A stretch of DNA of 64,000 nucleotides. It comes from Turritopsis dohrnii (Eukaryota > Cnidaria > Hydrozoa > Anthoathecata > Oceaniidae). Location of the stretch: positions 310,001-374,000 of the forward strand of contig BQMF02000371.1 in the NCBI GenBank assembly GCA_027922465.2, read 5' to 3'. Each line of letters starts with the position of its first letter. The stretch's first letter is position 1. The position numbers and the translations under genes were made by a program. This document shows positions 1-11,592 of this stretch, piece after piece. Under the pieces are notes generated by a model, which saw only the letters and a program-made list of their open reading frames with translations, was not told the origin of the DNA and did no database searches.

Positions 1-419
1 AGATTTGAGGAAGGGATATCAATGATGATTTAGATTGAGTTTTGGGAAATTCAAAGTTGTTAAAATTCCCAATGTCTCGTTCGTTTTCGATGTGCAGACC
101 AGCGTTGAACTTTCATCTGAAACTGCTGATTTCTGAAACTAATCTTACCACTGGGAAGGTCAGAAAAGTTTTGGTCATACAAAAACCTAAGTTTGAGGTG
201 GTCATGGGAATTTAAAGGACGTATGTAAAGCAAAGGAGGTTTATTTATACTTATATAAACTGAAACTTACACAGAAAACATGCAGACCAGATACATCCTG
301 CCACAGGTTGACACAATACTCTGAACGCCATTCATAAATTATTAGCTTCACTAAGTTTCAAAAAGAACCTGATCTGGTCTGCGTAATTCACGAGCAGAAT
401 TCATTATGTTTTTACTTAA

Positions 420-484
420 TAGAAAAACAATATGCGCAACTTCACATCGCATCAACTTCACATTGCATTAACTTTACATTACAT
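420..484. repeat. short imperfect tandem repeat downstream of the paracaspase gene
   Basis: About four imperfect copies of a 14-16 base unit of the form ACTTCACATTGCATCA lie directly after the paracaspase stop codon, in its 3' untranslated region. Confidence 0.55.
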
Positions 485-2631
485 TAACTTGAATTTGGAT
501 GTTTGAGACGATGTAGATCCTCGATAATTTTTGCATAGAGAGGCTTTTCTTTAATGCTGTAATGAGCATTTTGGCTTCTCTTCACACCATCTTCATCGAT
601 GCCAAGTTGGACGTGAATGTTTATGTCTCCATCTAAACGTTCGAGATTAGATATTCTTATCACCTTCTCTTTCAAAGTAATGTCCTTTTTAGATTCTTGT
701 GAAATTTTTTCCACTTTTGCTCCGCCAATTTTCTGTGGCAAAATGAACATGACGTCACACGAGGATATTCGACGGGAATTCTTTTTCACGTTACTTTGAA
801 TTATCAGACAATTCGAAAATTGTGCCGTAAATATTAATTGGACGGTAACGTTTTCATCGTTGAGAATCGTGACGGGAGAATCTGGCGCAATATGTGCTTG
901 TTGCCATAGCAGGTATTCCGGCGAAATGAGTTTATTGTCGACATTCTCGGCTTGTTGGGTCAATCTTAAATCATCGGTGACGGTGCTATTGCGATACACA
1001 ACTTGACTTCGGCCTGTTGCCGGGTCAATAATTTTTTCATGATGAATTGCTCGAGATACTTCAAACAACACGTCATCTATCTTAATATCTTTTGTGATGT
1101 TCTCAACTAAATAATGAGCAAAGTAACCGTTTCTCATTGACGGAGACTCGAAAACACGGCTTTTTGAACAGCAGCCGTATCCGATAACGACATTTTTACG
1201 TTGTACGGCGACGCTGCGCAATTTGGGCATGGGATCCAAACGCCAACCTTTCGGTTCAGTTCGGCAACAATCTAGCAGTAACACACTTAACTTCCCTTGT
1301 TTCTTTTCGTGAGTCATTGCTTGTAAAATATGGGAAACCGAAATATTTTCTGAAGGTAAGTAATTTTCTGAAGCATCTACCGGCATTAAATAACTTTCAT
1401 CGCCAGCCTCAAACCCATGACCAGCGAAGTAGAACACCGCATACGTTCCATGGTTGATCAAATTAAAAAAGAAACGAATTGCATTGTTCATACCTTCTAA
1501 GTCCAAGTTCACTAATGAGACGACTTTAAAGTCGATGCTAATAAGAGCTGTTGCTAGGTCGTATGTGTCGTTAACAGGATGAACAAGATGGCCGAGTTTC
1601 TCCTTCATCGCGTACTCCTCGTTGCCGATCAACAAAGCCACCTTTTCAGACGGTCGTTCCGGGGGTATGATAGACATTGTTGGCCCTCCAATGGGTAAAA
1701 TTGCACTCCCCCGTCCCAATTCCAACTCGCTCTTGGGTGATGCTGAGACTTTCTCACTCTTAATCATGACTCGATCTGTGCCACTTTTCACAACCGTGAT
1801 TTGTCCTGGTAACGAGATTGCTGTTCCATGCTTGTTGGAGGCTTTAAGTTTATACAAGCCTTCGTGTTGACCAAATATTGCATTCCGGATGATGAGATCT
1901 CTATTGCACTGACCATTGATTGGCTCGTCATCAAATAGCCATTGTAGATGAGGGGCAGGGTTTCCCACCGCGTCCGCCTGCAGATGTATTACATCCCCAA
2001 CTTCGCATTCTATAGAGCGAGGATGCATTATAATGAGCGGGGCATTAAATTCAGGATATGGAGTATCGCAAACATCTACTTTTATCCAGTCAGTAAATTT
2101 GTGCCCGTGCTGATTTGATATTCTGCATGTGTAATAGCCAGAATCCTCCAACTTGACGTTTGTTAGTTGTAACGTGTTACAAGTTTGGTTTTGCAAGAGT
2201 AAAATTCCTTTAAACCACTGAAAGGACAGCGGTTGCTCTCCACTCACGTCAAAGGATATCACCACATCTTGACCTGACTGCCAAACGTCAGATATCGGCT
2301 GGGTAACAATGTCGACGGACAATTCCCGAATGTACTCTTCCCCTCTTTGAACCAAATCAACTAAATCTGGAAAGACTCGCAGTTTTTCTAGCCACGCCAC
2401 AAGTTCACTAACTTTTTTCTTACCAAGGTCGGTTAGTAACGCTAAGGTCGGACTTCCGTCTGGTTTTAAAATTTCCAAGTGAAATTTGAGAATTTTTTTC
2501 TCGTCGTAACGTTTGCTGCCTATACATCTAATCAACGATTTCCAATTTGGTGTCTCTTTTACATCAAGCTTTGAGGCTATTCGCTGGCACACGCTATTTG
2601 GCAGTGAAGCAATCAATTTTTCATCGGCCAT
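484..2631 (-). CDS. MALT1-like: MALT1-type paracaspase (death domain, Ig repeats, caspase-like domain), intronless
   Basis: A single open frame of 715 residues. Residues about 5-95 resemble the MALT1 death domain (the KPDGSP segment matches its LEPEGSP region). Two Ig-like domains follow at about 108-187 (Cys/Trp core, ending DSGYYTC) and 200-282. A caspase-like p20 domain spans about 328-470. It carries the catalytic His in YFAGHGFE (His405) and the catalytic Cys in LLLDCCRTEP (Cys456 by alignment with the DxCR pattern of MALT1). The last 150 residues probably hold the third Ig-like domain. MALT1 is an arginine-directed cytosolic protease and scaffold of the CARD-BCL10-MALT1 signalling complex; partners here are not known. 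The start follows an in-frame upstream stop. Vertebrate MALT1 has many introns, so one uninterrupted exon is odd: either lineage-specific intron loss or a retrocopy. No poly-A tract or target duplication was seen. A minus-strand AATAAA lies at 245-240. Confidence 0.93.
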   Translation of the reverse strand: MADEKLIASLPNSVCQRIASKLDVKETPNWKSLIRCIGSKRYDEKKILKFHLEILKPDGSPTLALLTDLGKKKVSELVAWLEKLRVFPDLVDLVQRGEEYIRELSVDIVTQPISDVWQSGQDVVISFDVSGEQPLSFQWFKGILLLQNQTCNTLQLTNVKLEDSGYYTCRISNQHGHKFTDWIKVDVCDTPYPEFNAPLIIMHPRSIECEVGDVIHLQADAVGNPAPHLQWLFDDEPINGQCNRDLIIRNAIFGQHEGLYKLKASNKHGTAISLPGQITVVKSGTDRVMIKSEKVSASPKSELELGRGSAILPIGGPTMSIIPPERPSEKVALLIGNEEYAMKEKLGHLVHPVNDTYDLATALISIDFKVVSLVNLDLEGMNNAIRFFFNLINHGTYAVFYFAGHGFEAGDESYLMPVDASENYLPSENISVSHILQAMTHEKKQGKLSVLLLDCCRTEPKGWRLDPMPKLRSVAVQRKNVVIGYGCCSKSRVFESPSMRNGYFAHYLVENITKDIKIDDVLFEVSRAIHHEKIIDPATGRSQVVYRNSTVTDDLRLTQQAENVDNKLISPEYLLWQQAHIAPDSPVTILNDENVTVQLIFTAQFSNCLIIQSNVKKNSRRISSCDVMFILPQKIGGAKVEKISQESKKDITLKEKVIRISNLERLDGDINIHVQLGIDEDGVKRSQNAHYSIKEKPLYAKIIEDLHRLKHPNSS

Positions 2632-2639
2632 TTAACTAA

Positions 2640-5600
2640 ATGGAAAAATTATTCTATAAAAACATCTGAATGCCACATTTTGTTTTTTGTTAATCCACGA
2701 CATTGTTGATAGAATATTAACTACCTGAATTATACCTATTATATACAGCATTAATCTATAATAATCTTCTGCATGCATTTCTAGGAATACCCCATACCAT
2801 TAAACCTGTTTAAAAGATTTAATTTAATTTTATTCCTCCTGATTGCTATTTACTTTGAATCGGTTGATCGGTTAGTCATTCTTAGCAATTAACTTTCTTA
2901 GGAATCTCATATCAATGGTCTTTCTGTTCAGCGTTCGATTAATTCATTTTTCTCAAAAAAAACCTGTTTTTCACGATTTAAGGATGCCTTTTTACAACTT
3001 TTACAATTTAAAACTAAATTTTCCTTGTGAACTTTCTTTATGTTTTTTTTTCATTGTAATTAAAAGCTGACATGGAATGAGGAAAAATATAAGAAAATTT
3101 CTTGTTCTTCCGATCTGCCAGAACGGGTTTAAAACGCTGGTACTTGGCTTAGTGTCTCTTATAAATGAAACGAAACGAACTTATAAAACGTGGCTTCAAA
3201 TGTATTTCTCCTCTTCTAGATCAGAGGTGTGCTTATTCTTTAAAGTTTTATCTATATAGCATGATATAAGAATGATTCTTAACCTAACTATGACTGTTGA
3301 AATAAAATACGTAACATTCATAAACACAAGTCGGAGATAAAAAGTAAGAAAAGTCAGAAGCAGTTTAAGACAACGTGTTTAAAATTCATTTCTTGATCAA
3401 AATGATGTATACTCACATATAATCTAACTCGTATATATTGATAGCGGCCCTCGTGTTCTTCGTTAGTTGTTATTTTACAAAAATCTATTACACGGTTAAG
3501 TATGTTGTCAAAAGTCTTTTAAAGATTCTATTTATTATGTACTCCATCTTAGGGGCGACAAGACGAAGGCTTTTGTTAATAAAAGCTTCTGTGATAGAGA
3601 ACAAAATATTGACGATTTTGTCATTAAAAGGAAGTAGCGTCATGATTTAAAACACGTTTATCATTACATATCCTCGAGAAGGTATACAGTGTGATTCACA
3701 AAAAGCGGGACTCCGAGTTTGATTACATTTTGTATGTAAAAAATTTTTCAAAAATTTTTACACCATGAGACGCGAAATTTTATAAGCTTTCCAATGATAT
3801 AAAAATTGCAACGTAAAAAAATACCAGTGAAGAAGAAAAAGCAAATTTCTCGTGTTCATCAGAGAGATGATTTTTAATGGTCAGATAGCACCTTGTTGAT
3901 AAGAATAAGCACTTTTCACAAATCACGTCACTTTCGTGTCAACATTACATCGTTTTGGATAATGTTATGATGATGTTTGGTTTCTATATAATAATTGATA
4001 AGGCTTAACTTACATTTGCCTAATGATCCTGCAGTGTGATTAATAATCTGTACCAGTCTATCTTCAGTTGATGTGTTAGTGTGGGTTTCGATTAAATACT
4101 CCCAAATGAGTTACGTTACGAGATCGAGAATACCTTTAATAACAGTTTCGAAACTTATTCATACTTTAAATGAAACTGAAAGTTTGGGAAAGGGAGTGTT
4201 TTTTAGTTGATCCCTCAAAATTCAATATCCAGATTCCTGAAGAGCTGCAAAGTATCACTCGTTTCTTTTGTGTGTGGGGAGAACTCATTTGAAGGGAATA
4301 CCCTCAAAGCTTTAAATATCTTTCAGTCTCGTGTATGAAAGTAACGTTATTACTGAATGTATTACTTCTCAAGTTTCTGTCATGTATCAACCCACACTTT
4401 CTATTGTTGCTTTACTAAGCCGTATACAAGCACATCTTCAACCTACTGTTGATTAAGGAGGACACGAAACCTAGCCAAATTTGGTATGTTCTCAGTTCAA
4501 GCTATGATGATGTAACTTAAAAAGTACAATGAAATCAAAATACTAAAAGAAAGTAATCATGTCCATTGACGCTGTTTATGCCAGAAAATTTCTTTCTTTT
4601 TTCTTTCTTTTTTTAACCTCAGTTAATGTGTAAAAACACAATTTTACACATCGGTGTTTTAATTTGGATTTTTGACACATCAACTCAGGTCCGACCGAAA
4701 TTTGGAAAAATAGCAAATTCTCAAAACAAAATGTCTGAAAACATTCTTGAAAAATTGTTTGTTTGCGTGTTTGTATTTTACATTCTTTAAAGTTTCAATT
4801 TAATTATTTCGTGTTTTTGTGAATACCACAGAGGAAAGAACTCTTGGAGACTGATATTGCTTTTGTGAATATTCCCTTTGCTCACAGACGGTTCAAATTA
4901 GATTAACATAACCGTGCACGCCCTGTTTTCTTAGTTTATACCTCCTGCTAAGATAGATAAATAACATTTGTTTCAATGATAGGAAATAGAAAAAGAAACA
5001 AACAAACAGATATCATACAATGAACAAACAACCTGAAAAAAAACAGGAAATGGGAAAGAAAGAGTGTCAGATTTGAAGTGATGCTGTTGGTATTTGGTAT
5101 TCAGGAAATGGTCCACAATTGTTTACGATATAGTGGAAATATAACAACATTCGGCAACAACAAAGACTTCGTACGAAAAAAAGTAATAATTTATGAGCGG
5201 AGTCGTATTTGTTGAAGACTATGTCGGAAATTAAAACCTTCGTGAGAATGTAACACCTAAAGATGTAATTCGGCAAAATATTCTTCTTCTCCTAATTTTT
5301 TTAATAAATTGCTACAGATGTACATACTTCACAACTTTTTTGGACATTTCAAAAGATTTTAACTGAAACTGTGTTTTGGTGCAAATTACATTTTGCAACC
5401 ATAAAAAACTTATTCTATTGTGAAAGCACTTTATGGCAAATTCTAATCGCTATTATGTTCAATTAAATTGAAATATGCTTTTTCGTTCCGCTTCTCAGAC
5501 AGGTGCGTTTACACATCGGAAGTTGTTGCAATAACGACGGGGTTATGAAGATCATTGAAGTCCATACTCTTTACTCAAGATCTTTTTCCAATATGATGCA

Positions 5601-6050
5601 ATGAACTTAAGAGAATAGAAACGAGATAGACATCGTGTTAAAAATGTTTTAAAGATCAAATATTGATATTCGAAAATTTAGATTTCCATAACATGCCTTC
5701 GTCACTTTCGTTCAGTAGTGTTGTTTGACACTACACTTCCAAAGGAAAGTGACGTCACAGTTTTGATCTATTGAACCCCCTGAAAAAATTCAAATTAGTT
5801 TTTTTGGTAAGAATAGATGTGAGGAAATACAATCTTGAATAATTATAACAAAACTTAACAAGCCTTTTTTTTTGTGGTGAAAAACTTTTTTAGTTCTCTT
5901 CAATTAGCTATAAAAAAGAGACACAGCGAGCAGCTACAAAACAAGCGCCCAGAAGGAAAATTCACTCGTGTGAAGTGCACGCTAGTTGCAAGCAAATTTC
6001 ACATGCTCATTCAGGAGATTAGGATCATAAACAAAACATATTTGAGAATA
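2640..6050. other. AT-rich intergenic region
   Basis: The spacer between the divergently arranged paracaspase and neuropeptide genes. The short open frames here have low-complexity, AT-driven composition and no recognisable domain. The part just upstream of 6056 should contain the neuropeptide promoter and 5' untranslated region, but no motif stands out. Confidence 0.5.
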
Positions 6051-6055
6051 AAATC

Positions 6056-7138
6056 ATGAGGAAAGACAGTTGGGTTCTATTAAGTTTCTTGCTTTTTCTG
6101 AACAGCGCAAGAAGTGATGAAACTGAAAAAGGTAAATATTGGGTTCGGTTTTGAATATTCTTGGGTGTTTCATTAATTTTGCAGGGTATGCTTAAAAGAA
6201 CTGGAGGTCCAATAAAGAAGGCCAGATAGAGAAGAACTTATATAAACCGTGAACCATACAGAAAAAAAATGCTTTTTATCATTGGCTTGCTTTGTATTTT
6301 AGGTAATTCTTTGGTGGAAACAAGCGATCTGTTTCGTCGGAGTAAGGCACTATTCACACTATGGAAGAAAGGTGTGGAGCAAGGAAAGGCTCTAGAAAAT
6401 AAATATCTCTTATCTCTGTTAAAACGATCTGCTAGTTTAGACAGTTTTCAAAGAGCGATCGATTTCAAAGACACTAATTTACCATACTTCAAGAAATCTT
6501 CGATATTGCCCTACTTCGATCACCAAAATACACTTAATCGTCGAGAAGAGGTTTCGATGCGGGAAGATGGTGTTTTACCGTATTTTCGTAGAGACGTCGG
6601 TATGTTGCCATATTTTGTACGTGGATTGGATGAAGAGTTGCCGTATTTCAAGCGTAATATCGATTGGCTGCCGTATTTTCGACGTGCAGTAAATGACTTA
6701 CCATATTTTCGACGGGCATCCGATAAACTTCCGTATTTTCGACGGGAAATCGAAGAGCTTCCATATTTTCGACGTGAGATTGACGAATTACCGTACTTTA
6801 AAAAAGATACAATGGAATTACCATACTTTAAAAAGGACAATGAAAAGAAATCATCGGAGCTGGAACGTAAAGTTTCTTCTATGTTGAAAAAGCAAGTGAC
6901 TGAGTCAAATGATTCAACAGAGAAACAAAATGCTGCCTCGTCGTCTTCCGAGAAAATTGTGGTTAAAAGTGCTTTATATGCTCCAACACCACCGTGGTTT
7001 ACCAACCGTTGGGGAAAAGAGGTCGTCAACCGTGATCCAAAGAATGATTCTAATAGCATTCTGCTGTTTAACCTCAGAAAGAAGTTGAAAGATTGGTTGA
7101 AGAATAGAGAGAATTCCACAGTAGCGCACAGAAAGTAA
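6056..7138 (+). CDS. neuropeptide precursor with repeated LPYF peptides and one predicted RW-amide
   Basis: Two-exon model. Exon 1 (6056-6131) encodes a start Met and a hydrophobic signal peptide (core WVLLSFLLFL, then NSARS). It ends at donor AAAAG|GTAAAT in phase 1. Exon 2 begins at 6303 after acceptor TTTTAG and stays in frame to the stop at 7138. Eleven PYF-containing copies lie between about 6477 and 6834. Nine are followed directly by KK, RR or KR, giving candidates such as NIDWLPYF, AVNDLPYF, ASDKLPYF and EIEELPYF. None is followed by Gly, so these would have free C termini. Near the C terminus APTPPWFTNRWGK gives a predicted amidated ...TNRW-NH2. Precursors with many copies between basic sites are typical of cnidarian neuropeptides, which may also be trimmed at N-terminal acidic residues. 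The peptides would be secreted from neurons. I do not recognise a named family. The secretory multi-copy architecture is clear; peptide ends are inferred. Confidence 0.88.
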
Positions 7139-7208
7139 TGTTTTGTGTGATAAAACCTACTTAGGACATCAGTTAGCTGATTCCTGGAAAAACAAGCACT
7201 ATATCATA

Positions 7209-7395
7209 ACAGTCGACTCTCGAAAGCACGATCACTCGATTTCTTGAACTCCTCGATAACTCGAAATTTGTCGATCCATTGAAACAATAATTGCTGTTAT
7301 TTCTATCAACTTCAACTCTTGTAAATTCGAACTTTCTATAACTCGAACTATTTTCCAGGTCCCCAGAGAGTTCGAGTTTTTGAGAGTCGACTGTA
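7209..7395. mobile_element. pogo/Tigger-like MITE
   Basis: A 187-base element with near-perfect terminal inverted repeats starting ACAGTCGACTCTCG. It is filled with short 'aactcgaa' words in both orientations and has TA at or next to its ends. This end structure is typical of Tigger-like MITEs. It lies just downstream of the neuropeptide stop codon and has no coding capacity. Confidence 0.75.
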
Positions 7396-7399
7396 GTTA

Positions 7400-8480
7400 A
7401 TCGTGTAGCTATATAGGAGAGCATATCAGTTATTTAGTAAATACTCATATAAAATCAATTTCTTTTAATATTTCCACTGTATCGTGTGTTTGTAACAATT
7501 TTAAAATTAGTATTTTGAGATGCTTGAGAGTGTTGAGACCTGGCGATTGGCGATTCGTAATGAACCAGGCATTAGAGGGAAATAATATCTAAGAAGGTTA
7601 TCTATTTTAGGGATTAAAGTATTCCTACACCTTCTGCAGAGATCAAATCGAAGTTTTAACGATCTATAAACTCTTTCTTAGAACTCTTTAAAACTTTTCT
7701 CAAAACTGATGAGAGTACACTTGTTAAATATTAAAGGTAAATTAATCAACACCCAACCAATCAGCGTTTGTCAAGGATACCACCAGAATTCCATGGCCAA
7801 AGCTTTTGAACAATTAAGTAATTAAGGATCAGTTGAACGTTATTATCTCTGCTTAATGAGCTATGAATTTCTTGTTGTTCCAATTAAACCACACCCAAAA
7901 TTTCTTTGTTTGTAAATTAGATCCCTGGAGTGTCATTCAAAGCTTTACAGTAAATATTTTTCATAAACCATGGCAACGATTAGAATAAACGAATCTTAAT
8001 CTCTGTTCTGTCGATCTTTTACTTCTTATTTATCTCATTCCTCTCCCTGTTATCCTGATGTCATACTACCATAGTGCAATATTGTGGGATAATTGGATCT
8101 GTGGGATTTGCATAATCGACATTTTTTGACATTTCCTGCTCTGTCTTCGTTAGTACAATGTGTCTCTTAAAAAAATCATCTTAAAATCATCAAACTTTGA
8201 ATGTGAATAACTTTTTATTTGTTGTTGTTTATATCATTCGATAGGAAATTTTCTAAATTTTTAGAATCCTTTTCCATTTCAAGAAGGAAAAATATGGCGT
8301 TGGAAAGATTTTTTCAAGGGCTTTCGCCTCATATAAAGATTCGTTGTATTTCGAAAAATAAGTTTGCCAAACTTTTTCTGGTCCCAATCATTTTGAGACA
8401 CTCTGTATAAATAATTATAAGCTCACAACAAGTCTTTTTTCTCCTTTAATTAATCTCATTTAATTTAATTTAATTAATTT
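7400..8480. other. AT-rich intergenic DNA
   Basis: No gene is visible. The segment ending near 8410 (ttttgagacactctgtata) resembles the end of a mobile element, but no partner end was found. Confidence 0.4.
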
Positions 8481-8483
8481 ATA

Positions 8484-9930
8484 AGTTAGTGGTTTTTTTA
8501 AGTGGGCGAAATTGTCAATTTCTGATTTTTTTTCAGTAAGATTATTTCTTTCATCCAATAACAAAAGCATATCAAAAATACAAACTTCATGTTAAGATAG
8601 GATTGAAAATTCCATTTTCTTTTTTTTCTAGAATTCTAAGCACCAACTGGTGGCAAGTTACTTGCTTGCAAAGTCAGGAGCACTTTAGGATTAAAAAAAT
8701 AGAAAATGAAAATTGATGGAAATTTCCAACGCTCATAACTTTTGACACTGAAACGCTCTCCAAACCAAATTTAATACAGGGACGGCTAATTTTTTTATGT
8801 AACTATTAAGATGGTTAAAAATTATTAAAGATCTCACTTGGATCAAATATTCCAAAAAATTACAAGAACTAGTTGTCTTGAACACAATATCCTTTCACGT
8901 CTGCAAAAGCAATCTGAAAACCAAATTGAGACAAAACATATAAAATAGACCTTAATGAAGCCCATACTATTGTATTGCCATGAAGCATCCTAGGATCACA
9001 TTATTCCACAAGACGTTGAACATCTTAAAATATCGATACGTTTAATTACTTATTGAAAAAATATTACAAGCTACAAATACATAGGAGAATTGTTATCTCC
9101 ATTTAGTCATTAAGAGGGTTCTGATATAATTATGATAGAAAATTTAGACTTGTTGGAGCCTCAAGGAATGAGATATTCCAAGAAAAAAGAAAAATAAAGA
9201 TTTTGAACCAGGAATTGTGGATCTTTTAATGCTACGAATTTTGTAATTCTAACCATGCTAGCTACATGATACCAAAAAGATTCTTTGCGATTCTTTGTAT
9301 GGAATAAATCCTTCTAAAAGAGCTCTTTTTACTAGTTCGTGTTTTATACGATGTTTGTATTTATAGAAAAACAATGCTCATTTCTCAATTAGACATTATA
9401 ACATCATGTTCCTTATATCTTTAGAACAATAAAAAAAACGTATCAATACCTCTCTTTCATTACATGGAATTTTGCATACGTTTTTGCTCCTATTTCATAT
9501 GACATGAGTTTTGAAGTTAATTATTTATTCCAGGCAGATAAACAACATATTTTACAAACACAATAAATCAAATGCAATAGATTTACATAATACTTGGCAA
9601 AAATGTAATTTAGACTTAATCGCAAATTCTGTTGGAATAATTAATCCAAAAGTGCTGTTTGAAGTGGTTTAATAAAATTCAGACATCTAAAAGCATTTTG
9701 TATTGCTTTTTAACTTATTTGCAAATTCTGAACTATTCCAAAACAATGAGTTAGAAAAGTCAATTTCATAGAATATGTGATCTTAAATGGCTCCTCCAAA
9801 GCATGGCATATTTTTTAAGGATCATGAAATACACCTCCTACAAAACATCATTCCAGTTTTCTAATTGGTGACATTTTTAGACCTAAAATTACGAAATTTA
9901 CAATTTCGCCCACTTAAAAAACACCACACT
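8484..9930. mobile_element. 1.45-kb non-autonomous or decayed DNA transposon
   Basis: The ends form inverted repeats of about 30 bases sharing TTTTTTAAGTGGGCGAAATT. The interior is AT-rich with no long open frame. A decayed transposase is possible, but no convincing motif could be read. No clear target-site duplication was seen. Confidence 0.7.
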
Positions 9931-10249
9931 GATACAGCACTTCAAACCTAATGTCACAATGCAGTAATAATTCTTGGTTCCATTTTTTGTACATTTACCT
10001 TACAACTTATCCATATTGTTGATGAAATGATTAATCCAAAATATTGAAACATTTTTATAGAAAATGTGTTTTTGATTTGAAAAATAACAATAGCCATAAT
10101 ATGATTTGCAGAAAATTTCATCTGATTGTCGTGCTCAGCAATGAAAGTACGGTTTTGCTATTTATAAAAATACAGGATGCTTTTATATCAACGGATGTCT
10201 CGTGTCTACAAGTCTCAGAATAAAAGGATATAACCATTTTTTAAACAAA

Positions 10250-10492
10250 AGCTTGGTTCCCAATAAAATTATTTTTGTTGTACAACGGTTATGCAACCGT
10301 TTTTCAGAATTTTTGGCGTATGGCGAAAACAACTGTCAGAATGTTGAATGTTGTGCAACAAAAGATATATGTTTTACAACGCCTGTTGCAGGGATAGAAA
10401 AAAATCTCTGCAAGAATTTCCTACACTTTGTTGCACAACAAAATGCTGCAAAATGGTTGCGCAACAAAAATAATTTTATTGGAAACCAAGCT
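10250..10492. mobile_element. foldback MITE
   Basis: A 243-base palindromic element. The outer arms AGCTTGGTTCCCAATAAAAT and its inverse pair over about 40 bases and include a TTGTTGTACAAC/TTGTTGCGCAACC region. The predicted open frames over it are by-products of the palindrome. Confidence 0.8.
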
Positions 10493-10752
10493 AAAGGAAA
10501 AATTGTAAATAATTATCCCGACAACCATAAACTCCATAGGAATACGTGCTGGATATGCACATCTATTTTTTTCTATTGGAAAATCGGCTTTACTTTTTAC
10601 CCACAAATACGTCATACATGTACGTTACATTACGCGCTTTATTCTTTCCCTTTCCTCTCCCATATCGGCAGTTATATCGTTCAAAAACTAATAAAAGAAA
10701 TGCAGTGACAGTGGCGGATCTAGAGGTAAGTCGCAATTTGTGTAGGAGAGTA

Positions 10753-10870
10753 GTTTTACCTGATTGCTACCGGTTTTACTTGATTGCTACCGGTTTTACT
10801 TGATTGCTACCGGTTTTACTTGATTGCTACCGGTTTTACTTGATTGCTACCGGTTTTACCTGATTGCTAC
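10753..10870. repeat. 20-bp minisatellite, about 6 copies
   Basis: Near-perfect tandem copies of GATTGCTACCGGTTTTACTT. The first and last units carry the variant TTTTACCTGATTG. Confidence 0.95.
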
Positions 10871-11183
10871 TTTGTCGACTGGTAGTACATGAGCCCGAAC
10901 TCTTTGCTAGCTACTTAGAGAGGCTGCTCTATCAACAGTCGAAAAATGGTGTTGCAGTTGTAGTGCCAAGTTGTACTTGGCGTGCTGCAGCTGTAACGGT
11001 TTGCATCCTTAGAGGCCACAACATTGCAGGTTCATAGCTAACAGCAAACCTATATTGAAATGATCCTCTTGCACGAGTTCTTCAGCTAACACAACTAGGA
11101 CATCTTTCTCCTCATTATGTTAAACAATGGCAATTATCAGTGAATTTAAATCTCGTAAATCGCCAACGCCTTTCTTACTTTCC

Positions 11184-11279
11184 TTCTCTAATATTCGTGG
11201 CCTTCATGGGATATTCTCTAATATTCGTGGCCTTCATGGGATATTCTCTAATATTCGTGGCCTTCGTGGGATATTCTCT
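11184..11279. repeat. 30-bp tandem repeat, 3 copies
   Basis: Three direct copies of a 30-base unit beginning TTCTCTAATATTCGTGGCCT, nearly identical to each other. Confidence 0.95.
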
Positions 11280-11317
11280 CATTTGGAATCTTTTCTAGCC
11301 AACTCATCTCCTGATCA

Positions 11318-11592
11318 TTGCAATGCATCCCCAATCGAACGCGACGTTTTTGGGGAAATATCTTGAGAATATGGACATAACTGACGTTTTTTAGGGTCGG
11401 CGATACAGGCGATGGGGTGATGAAAAATTTGGGCTTAATGATGGGGTGACGCAACAATGATGGGTCTAAATTTTATTTGGTACTGCGGCTATAACGTCAT
11501 CAAAATCTTTAATCGACAATATCTCTGCCATGGTTAGTCGTAGCGAAACGATCCCATACATTTTTTTGATCAGTTTTTCGAGCTCTACAACA
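11318..11592 (+). repeat. dispersed repeat family R1, copy A
   Basis: About 275 bases similar to 48393-48642 (same strand), and in part to 30967-31136 (opposite strand) and 24520-24580. Shared landmarks are TGCATCCCCAATC, GACGTTTTTGGGGAAATATC, GATGGGGTGATG and TTTTTGATCAGTTTTT. No open frame is conserved between copies, so it looks like a non-coding mobile element. Part may belong to the tail of the adjacent retroelement. Confidence 0.85.

Noticed and set aside
6520..7119. 199-residue minus-strand open frame over the neuropeptide gene
   Set aside because: It is the antisense shadow of the repeated LPYF coding units; its repeats mirror theirs.
10202..10708. 168-residue plus-strand open frame
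   Set aside because: Spans a foldback MITE; composition follows the palindrome and no domain is visible.
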